Origin: Candidatus Dojkabacteria bacterium UBA2222 | GTDB lineage: Bacteria > Patescibacteriota > Dojkabacteria > SC72 | Assembly: GCA_002328465.1 (NCBI GenBank) | Contig: DCUE01000038.1 | Coordinates: 2,860 to 13,296, forward strand | DNA: 10,437 bases | Direction: 5' to 3' | Part shown: positions 5,623-10,437 of the stretch, piece by piece | Layout of the letters: every line of letters begins with the position of its first letter | How positions within the stretch are numbered: position 1 is the stretch's first letter | The notes under the pieces: model-generated | The model's database searches: none | What the model was told of the DNA's origin: nothing | What the model saw: the letters and a program-made list of their open reading frames with translations, nothing else | Position numbers and translations under genes: made by a program

Positions 5623-5891
5623 CTCTTTGATAATTCAGATAGGATGAAGGCTAAAATAGCGAGAAAGATTAAAGCAACGATAGGAGTTAACTCTATTCTA
5701 AACTTGTCTAAGTAGATCTCTTTTGCAACTATTCCTTCAAAGGGAGTGACTATTATGTCAGAGATACTGTATACCCAACTTACAAAAGTATGAGTTTGAT
5801 TTGTGCTAATTGTAGAAAGGAAAATTCTGAAGATAACTATTGTTTCTCCAAAAGTTACAAGTATGTAAAAAAGTTTAAAAAGTAATCCCAT
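5604..5891 (-). CDS. YggT-family small integral membrane protein
   Basis: The 95-residue product has two membrane helices (about 4-27 and 68-87) around a central extracytoplasmic or re-entrant segment. That segment, HTFVSWVYSISDIIVTPFEG (34-53), matches the YggT family pattern NPFVxxIYxxTxPxxxPFRx; residues 20-25 (IFRIFL) match the conserved (A/V)xRxLL of helix 1. The family is widespread in bacteria and found in chloroplasts, with proposed roles in membrane organisation, cell division or osmotic response, none settled. It starts 8 bp after the lysozyme-like gene's stop, so the two form one unit. No Shine-Dalgarno sequence is visible. The C-terminus (SELSKSLKRTD) is likely cytoplasmic. Confidence 0.75.
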   Translation of the reverse strand: MGLLFKLFYILVTFGETIVIFRIFLSTISTNQTHTFVSWVYSISDIIVTPFEGIVAKEIYLDKFRIELTPIVALIFLAILAFILSELSKSLKRTD

Positions 5892-5899
5892 TTTAATTA

Positions 5900-6628
5900 T
5901 TATTTAAGGTTATCTGAATAGTATTTTAATTCTCTCATATATCTTGTAACACCGTTAGCCCATGCATGTGCAGGGTTAAGTCCACAGGGTGGACAGTAAT
6001 ACGGCTCTATTTGAAATGGAGATAAATCTATACCGTATCCTTGGGCTAATCCTCTTGTAATTTCTGCAATACCGCTATTCCATGAATCAAATTGACTCCA
6101 ACCATCTGGATTTTTATTAATACCTCTCCAGCCCCATGCGTTATGTGTTCCTCTGGGTATTATATTACCGAATACAGATTCTACTCCTGAGATAGAAGCT
6201 ACTAATCTCCAGTCTAATCCATATTTATCAGCTTCGGTTATAAAGGTGCGAGAGTAAGGATACATTGGAGAGTTGTAGTTAAATAGAAACTTTTGCATAG
6301 CTATTACCCTTGGATCTTCTGTTTGAATATTTGTTTTATCTCTGCTGATTTTAATAATGTCAGAGCTAATTAGTGTATTTATCGTGTAATCGTTTGTATA
6401 TATTTCTTGTCCGTATAAAGGGGTTAAGTAGTTAAGTGTAACTATTTTATTTTCTCTTACTCCATTAAGTATTGAATTAGTGATAGATTTCTCTAGAAAA
6501 GGTGACAGGAGGAAGAAATATATTAATGAAAAACATATGAATAGAGGAATTCTAAATGCACTAGAGTTTAGGAAACTCTTTCTAGGATTAACTTTTTGAA
6601 TCATACTTGAAAAATGTATACCATCCAT
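5900..6628 (-). CDS. Membrane-anchored lysozyme-like protein (glucosaminidase/SLT-type fold)
   Basis: The 242-residue product has a basic cytoplasmic N-terminus, one membrane helix (about 24-44, AFRIPLFICFSLIYFFLLSP), a linker, and an extracytoplasmic lysozyme-superfamily domain (about 125-240). The domain shows EADKYGLDWRLVASISGVES (132-151) with candidate catalytic Glu150, then FG and NAWGWRG (163-169), FDSWNSGIAEITRGLAQGYG (180-199) and the closing TRYMRELKYYSDNL. This fits peptidoglycan hydrolases that cleave glycan strands, implying cell-wall remodelling outside the membrane. A CPPC pair (Cys212, Cys215) may form a disulfide. The ATG at 6628 is chosen because an extended -10 promoter ends eight bases upstream; Met9 is a possible alternative. 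It diverges from dnaE over 40 bp and heads a unit with the YggT-type gene. Confidence 0.8.
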   Translation of the reverse strand: MDGIHFSSMIQKVNPRKSFLNSSAFRIPLFICFSLIYFFLLSPFLEKSITNSILNGVRENKIVTLNYLTPLYGQEIYTNDYTINTLISSDIIKISRDKTNIQTEDPRVIAMQKFLFNYNSPMYPYSRTFITEADKYGLDWRLVASISGVESVFGNIIPRGTHNAWGWRGINKNPDGWSQFDSWNSGIAEITRGLAQGYGIDLSPFQIEPYYCPPCGLNPAHAWANGVTRYMRELKYYSDNLK

Positions 6629-6632
6629 ATTA

Positions 6633-6654
6633 ATCTAGTATATCAGAACTAGAT
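6633..6654. repeat. Short inverted repeat between the lysozyme-like gene and dnaE
   Basis: ATCTAG (6633-6638) and CTAGAT (6649-6654) form a perfect 6-bp inverted repeat around a 10-bp centre that contains most of the minus-strand -10 box. It could be a dimer-binding operator that would affect both divergent genes, but six AT-rich base pairs can easily arise by chance. Confidence 0.3.
6637..6642 (-). promoter_or_regulatory. Extended -10 box of the lysozyme-like gene; near-leaderless
   Basis: Minus-strand TGATATACT places TG one base before a TATACT -10 (6642-6637), eight bases from the ATG at 6628, the same arrangement as upstream of 5578. A poor -35, TTCAAT (6665-6660), lies 17 bp upstream. 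The extended -10 may make up for it. No clear -10 for dnaE was found in the same 40-bp gap. Confidence 0.55.
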
Positions 6655-6668
6655 GAGCTATTGAATTA

Positions 6669-9600
6669 ATGTTTACACATTTACATCTCCATTCAGAGTA
6701 TTCTCTGTTGGATGCTACAATTAGGTTGCCCGAACTTATACAGAAACTTCAAGATAGTGGTATGAATGCCTGTGCATTAACAGATCATGGGAGTATGTAC
6801 GGTATTCTTAAATTCAAAAGTGCTATGAAGGAAGCTGGTCTTAAACCTATCTTAGGTTGTGAGATATATATAGCTCCAAGAAAAATGGAGCAAAAGGATT
6901 TTGGAATAGATAATAAATATTTTCATTTAGTTCTTTTGGCAAAAAATCTTGAGGGATACAAAAATCTTGTAAAGATAGTATCTGTAGCACATATGGAAGG
7001 TTTCTATTACAGACCCAGAATAGATATTGATACACTTTCTAAGCATACTAAAGGTCTCATTGCTCTTTCTGCCTGTTTGGCAGGACCTGTGTCTGCTCCT
7101 TTGTTAGAAAACAACTATGAAAAAGCTTTAGAAAGTGCAAGAAATTACTCTGAGCTTTTCAAGGACAATTTCTGTATTGAAATCCAAAGAAATGGTATGG
7201 AGGAACAGGAATTAGTAAATGAGGGTTTGATAAAAATCTCTAAGGAATTAAATTTACCATTGGTAGCTACCTGTGATTCTCATTATGTGAACAAGGAGGA
7301 TGCATATATTCAAGAGATTCTTTGGTGTATAGGGGATGGTAAGACTTGGGATAATCCTGAGAGAAGAAGAATGCCAACAAATGAATTCTATGTTAAAACA
7401 ACAGAAGAGATGGAAGTTCTTTTTAAGGATATTCCTGAAGCAATTGAGAATACTCAAAAGATAGTAGAGAGTATTGAAGATTTTGATATAACATTTCAAC
7501 GTGTAGAACCCCATTTCTTGGACTTACCTGAAAAAGAGACCTCTGAGTCATACTTAAGAAAGCTTACTTTGGAGGGTGCAAAAAGGAAATATGGAAGAAT
7601 ATCGAAGGAATTAAAAGCTAGAATTGAATATGAACTAGAGATAATAAATAGCAAAATGTATAACGACTATTTCTTGGTTGTTAGAGATTTCGTACTTTTC
7701 TGTAGAACAAATGGAATAGTTGTTGGAATGAGAGGATCTGGTTGTGGTTCTGTTGTAGCTTACTGTGTAGATATAACAGATATTGAACCAATTTCTTGGG
7801 AACTATACTTCGAAAGATTTCTTAACCCCGAGAGAGATTCTCCTCCTGATTTTGATATTGATATTGCCGATGAAAGAAGAGATGAGTTACTTAAATATAC
7901 AATTGAGAAATATGGTGCAGAGAATGTAAAACAAATAGGGACTTTTAGTAAATTACAAACTAGACAGGCAATCAAAGATGTGGGAAGGGTATTGGGGATA
8001 GAGTTAAGTACAACTGATAAATTGGCAAAGATGGTAGAGATTCTCTTCGGCAAATCGAAAGATATTAACTACATGATTGAGCATAATCCAGAGTTCGCCG
8101 AGATTATTAACTCCTCTGAAACCACAAAAAGACTTGCAGAGATTGTTAGAAAAGTTTCAGGCATATGTAGAGGTATTTCAACCCATGCCTGTGGAATCAT
8201 AGTTACTCCAGACCCAGTTGTAAATTACTGTCCAATTCAAAGAGATGCACATGGTGGTGGGATAGGTATGACACAGTTTGAAATGACAGATATAGAGTAT
8301 GTTGGTTTAATGAAGTTTGATTTTCTTGGATTAAGGAATTTGAACGTAATAGGGGAAGCTGTGACTAAAATTAAAGTTAATAAAGGGATTGAAATAGACT
8401 TGTTAAGCTTAGATCCCAATGATAAAGAGACCTACGATGTTATTCAAAGTGGGTATACAGTTGGTGTGTTCCAAATGGAGAGTGAGGGTATGAGAAGGTC
8501 AATTAAAACATTAAAACCTCAATCACAGGAAGATATCTGCTATCTCTTAGCTGCGTATAGACCTGGACCTATGCAGTATATTGCAGAGTATGTTGCAGTA
8601 AAGAACGGAAAACAGGAGCCTGATTATGTATTTTCAGAGTTAGAACCTGTACTTTCCATTACTTATGGAGTAATCACATATCAGGAACAGGTTATGAAAA
8701 TAGCTCAGGTTATAGCTGGATATACTCTTGGTGCTGCAGACTTACTAAGAAGGGCAATGGGTAAAAAGAAGATGGAAATAATGGATAAAGAGAAACCAAA
8801 ATTTCTTAAGGGTGCAAAAGAGAATGGGTTCGATGAGAAAGAAACAGAGAGACTTTGGAATAAGTTAATTCAATTTGCAAACTACGGATTTAACAAGGCA
8901 CATAGTGCATCATATGCTACCATTGCATATTGGACTGCATATCTTAAAGCCCATTATCCTCTTGAGTTCATGGCAGCTCTTCTGGAGGGAGATTTGGACA
9001 ATTTTGATAGGGTCATTAAGGATTTAAATGAATGTGAGCGACTAGGTATTGATGTTTTACCTCCAATGATAAACAAGAGTAAGGTATATTTCACAATTGA
9101 GGATGACAGTAGTATACGATTTGGATTAGGAGGAATTAAAAATGTGGGTAGTGATATTGTTGAAACAATTGTAGAGGAGAGGAAGGAGAATGGAGAGTAT
9201 GAGAATTTAGATGATTTTGTTCGAAGAACTTTTAAGAAAGGAGTTCAAAAGAGAGCCATTGAGTATCTAATTATGTCTGGAACAATGGACGAGTTTGGAG
9301 AGAGGAATGCTCTTCTAAATATTTTACCCAATATTTTTGAAAGAGAGAAGAAAAGCAATTCATCCCAGAATGTTGGACAGATTGACATATTTTCATTAAA
9401 TGGAAATGGCGTAGATATGACTCCTGAGAGCATTGTGACACCTCTTCCTGATGTAGAAAAGGTACCGAAATATCAAATACTACAATGGGAGAAAGATCTT
9501 CTTGGTCTATATTTCTCAAGTCACCCATTAGATAATCTTCAAGATTTCTTTGAAAGTAAAAAGGTTGAATTAATAAAAGAAGCTTTAGAAAGAAAGAACA

Positions 9601-10064
9601 ACCAATTAGTTGTACTTGGAGTAATGGTAAACAAAGTAAGAAGAATTACTACTAGAAAAGGAGAAGTTATGGCTTTTCTTAGTGTAGAAGATAAATCAGG
9701 ATTAGCAGATGTAATTGTATTTCCTAGAACATACCAAGAGATTAAAAATGATTTAGTAGAAGGAAAACCTATGTTAATTGCTGTAAAAATATCTGTTAAG
9801 GGAACAGAGAAAAGTTTAATCATGGAGAAAGGACAATATGTTGATGAATCAAAACATGGAGATACTTTTGAAGGAGTTACCTTTAGAATTAGAGATAAAC
9901 ATACTGAGGAACATATTAAAAAATTAAAAGAATACATCGCTAAATCTAATGGTGATACTCCTGTAAGAATAATTGTAAGTAATGGAGAGGGAAACAAGAG
10001 TGTTATCTTAGGAAAGAAGATTGAAATGAATAGCGAAACTAAGAGATGGTTAAGGAAATTCTGA
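6669..10064 (+). CDS. dnaE: DNA polymerase III subunit alpha (replicative polymerase) with apparently intact PHP domain
   Basis: Catalytic subunit of the replicative polymerase, 1131 residues, near the usual DnaE length. The N-terminal PHP domain has HLHLHSEYSLLD (4-15), LTDHGSMYG (37-45), GCEIYI (63-68), His86, SACLAG (134-139) and CDSHYV (202-207), all expected metal-binding positions, whereas E. coli DnaE has degenerate ones. The polymerase core shows MRGSGCGSV (354-362), PDFDID with catalytic Asp396 and Asp398, KFDFLGL with third catalytic Asp551, AAYRPGPMQYI (628-638), YQEQVM (671-676), RRAMGKK (694-700) and FNKAHSASYA (741-750). A helix-hairpin-helix region (about 810-880) and OB fold (about 978-1058, LVVLGVMVNKVRRITTRKGE) follow. 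The C-terminus is short after the OB fold. No intein is seen. The start gives the family-typical distance to HxHxH. No Shine-Dalgarno sequence or clear -10 precedes it; uvrC follows after 13 bp. Confidence 0.98.
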   Translation: MFTHLHLHSEYSLLDATIRLPELIQKLQDSGMNACALTDHGSMYGILKFKSAMKEAGLKPILGCEIYIAPRKMEQKDFGIDNKYFHLVLLAKNLEGYKNLVKIVSVAHMEGFYYRPRIDIDTLSKHTKGLIALSACLAGPVSAPLLENNYEKALESARNYSELFKDNFCIEIQRNGMEEQELVNEGLIKISKELNLPLVATCDSHYVNKEDAYIQEILWCIGDGKTWDNPERRRMPTNEFYVKTTEEMEVLFKDIPEAIENTQKIVESIEDFDITFQRVEPHFLDLPEKETSESYLRKLTLEGAKRKYGRISKELKARIEYELEIINSKMYNDYFLVVRDFVLFCRTNGIVVGMRGSGCGSVVAYCVDITDIEPISWELYFERFLNPERDSPPDFDIDIADERRDELLKYTIEKYGAENVKQIGTFSKLQTRQAIKDVGRVLGIELSTTDKLAKMVEILFGKSKDINYMIEHNPEFAEIINSSETTKRLAEIVRKVSGICRGISTHACGIIVTPDPVVNYCPIQRDAHGGGIGMTQFEMTDIEYVGLMKFDFLGLRNLNVIGEAVTKIKVNKGIEIDLLSLDPNDKETYDVIQSGYTVGVFQMESEGMRRSIKTLKPQSQEDICYLLAAYRPGPMQYIAEYVAVKNGKQEPDYVFSELEPVLSITYGVITYQEQVMKIAQVIAGYTLGAADLLRRAMGKKKMEIMDKEKPKFLKGAKENGFDEKETERLWNKLIQFANYGFNKAHSASYATIAYWTAYLKAHYPLEFMAALLEGDLDNFDRVIKDLNECERLGIDVLPPMINKSKVYFTIEDDSSIRFGLGGIKNVGSDIVETIVEERKENGEYENLDDFVRRTFKKGVQKRAIEYLIMSGTMDEFGERNALLNILPNIFEREKKSNSSQNVGQIDIFSLNGNGVDMTPESIVTPLPDVEKVPKYQILQWEKDLLGLYFSSHPLDNLQDFFESKKVELIKEALERKNNQLVVLGVMVNKVRRITTRKGEVMAFLSVEDKSGLADVIVFPRTYQEIKNDLVEGKPMLIAVKISVKGTEKSLIMEKGQYVDESKHGDTFEGVTFRIRDKHTEEHIKKLKEYIAKSNGDTPVRIIVSNGEGNKSVILGKKIEMNSETKRWLRKF

Positions 10065-10066
10065 GG

Positions 10067-10072
10067 TATAAT
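10067..10072 (+). promoter_or_regulatory. -10 box TATAAT in front of uvrC; leaderless geometry
   Basis: A perfect TATAAT fills the 13-bp dnaE-uvrC gap and ends five bases before the uvrC ATG, the same spacing as at 1119-1130. The intervening AGGAG touches the ATG, so as a Shine-Dalgarno sequence it would have no spacer and is unlikely to work normally. No convincing -35 box was seen inside the dnaE end. uvrC may also be reached by read-through from dnaE. Confidence 0.5.
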
Positions 10073-10077
10073 AGGAG

Positions 10078-10437
10078 ATGAACAGAGTAATAGAAAGAAA
10101 ATTAGAGGTACTACCTGATTCCTCAGGTATCTATAAATTCATAGACAAGAACGGGAAGATTTTGTATATAGGTAAGGCGATTAATCTGAAGAAGAGAGTT
10201 TCTTCATATTTTAATACCGAGTTATATGATAGGCCTAGGGTTAGGCAAATGGTTCCCCTTATTCATGACATTGAGACGATAGAAACGAACAATGAAATAG
10301 AGGCTCTAATTCTTGAGTCAGCATTAATAAAGAAATATTTACCTCTATTTAATACAGATTTAAAAGATGACAAATCATATGCATGGATATACATTAATAC
10401 ATACGAAGAATTCCCAACAGTTAAAATAGTCAGAACT
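10078..10437 (+). CDS. uvrC: UvrABC excinuclease subunit C, N-terminal part (cut by window edge)
   Basis: UvrC makes the dual incisions of nucleotide excision repair after UvrA/UvrB damage recognition, in the cytoplasm. The first 120 codons are present, translated by hand, and the frame is open to the window end. The N-terminal GIY-YIG nuclease domain, responsible for the 3' incision, shows SGIYKF (16-21), ILYIGKAINLKKRVSSYF (28-45) with the catalytic Arg in LKKR, a candidate catalytic Glu in NNEIEALILE (71-80), and the UvrC-specific SALIKKYLPLFN and LKDDKSYAWI (95-104). This separates it from short GIY-YIG homing or repair nucleases. The UVR domain, RNase H-like nuclease domain and HhH region would lie beyond the window. 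It begins 13 bp after the dnaE stop. Confidence 0.96.
   Translation, partial: MNRVIERKLEVLPDSSGIYKFIDKNGKILYIGKAINLKKRVSSYFNTELYDRPRVRQMVPLIHDIETIETNNEIEALILESALIKKYLPLFNTDLKDDKSYAWIYINTYEEFPTVKIVRT

Noticed and set aside
7254..9997. Several minus-strand open frames (60-152 codons) inside dnaE
   Set aside because: All lie opposite the continuous, fully conserved dnaE frame and show low-complexity Ser/Leu/Phe/Ile-rich shadow composition.
2598..10064. UGA recoded to glycine (as in Gracilibacteria/Absconditabacteria)
   Set aside because: TGA ends dnaE at the expected family length and ends the HEPN-like gene within an ATGA overlap; no gene has in-frame TGA at conserved Gly positions, and the tRNA-Gly reads GGN.
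6669..10064. Intein in dnaE
   Set aside because: The polymerase motifs run at normal spacing with no insertion or splicing-junction Cys/Ser plus HN motifs.
10073..10077. AGGAG as Shine-Dalgarno sequence of uvrC
   Set aside because: It abuts the ATG with no spacer; the 5-bp distance from TATAAT is better explained by leaderless initiation.
1..10437. CRISPR array, insertion sequence, phage genes or attachment sites
   Set aside because: No direct-repeat series, transposase, integrase or terminal repeats were seen; the tRNA-Gly 3' end is not followed by an integrase or by a recognisable repeated copy.

Overview
The window looks like a piece of a small, AT-rich bacterial genome, most likely from the Candidate Phyla Radiation (Patescibacteria; Dojkabacteria-, Katanobacteria- or Microgenomates-like). 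That is inferred from protein character, not from a marker tree. The pointers are tightly packed or overlapping genes, almost no Shine-Dalgarno sequences, and several proteins of a type I associate with this group. These are a membrane-anchored HEPN-like protein, an archaeal-type glucose-6-phosphate-isomerase-like cupin, a small lysozyme-like membrane protein and a DUF4214-like coiled-coil protein. TGA ends two genes as a normal stop (dnaE and the HEPN-like gene), so the UGA=Gly code of Gracilibacteria/Absconditabacteria is not supported.

Layout. At 1-470 (minus) is the 5' part of gpmI (glycolysis). It diverges from rplS (559-1005, ribosomal protein L19 with an acidic tail), which is followed 12 bp later by tRNA-Gly(UCC). 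A two-gene plus-strand unit follows: a DUF4214-like/coiled-coil protein (1130-1681) and an XRE-type DNA-binding protein (1683-1991). The XRE gene runs tail to tail into a minus-strand series and overlaps its last gene by 17 bp.

The minus-strand series (6628 down to 1975) has two parts. Upstream are a lysozyme-like membrane protein and a YggT-type membrane protein, ending in a weak intrinsic-terminator candidate. Downstream, with its own good promoter, is a four-gene overlapping operon: a GPI-like cupin that appears to have lost its metal ligands, a secreted membrane-anchored transglutaminase-like protein with no cysteine at all, a membrane-anchored HEPN-like protein, and a secreted membrane-anchored beta-sandwich protein. 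Five of these six products carry a signal peptide or membrane segment, so the block reads as a cell-envelope cassette in which two enzyme folds seem to have lost their chemistry.

At 6669-10064 (plus) is dnaE, the replicative polymerase alpha subunit, with an apparently intact metal-binding PHP domain. It is followed 13 bp later by the start of uvrC (GIY-YIG nuclease domain), cut by the window end.

A recurring regulatory feature is a TATAAT-like -10 box ending only 5-8 bp before the start codon, seen in front of five genes. This is the geometry expected of leaderless or nearly leaderless mRNAs. No gene-free stretch exceeds 300 bp, and I saw no mobile element, CRISPR array, origin or long repeat.
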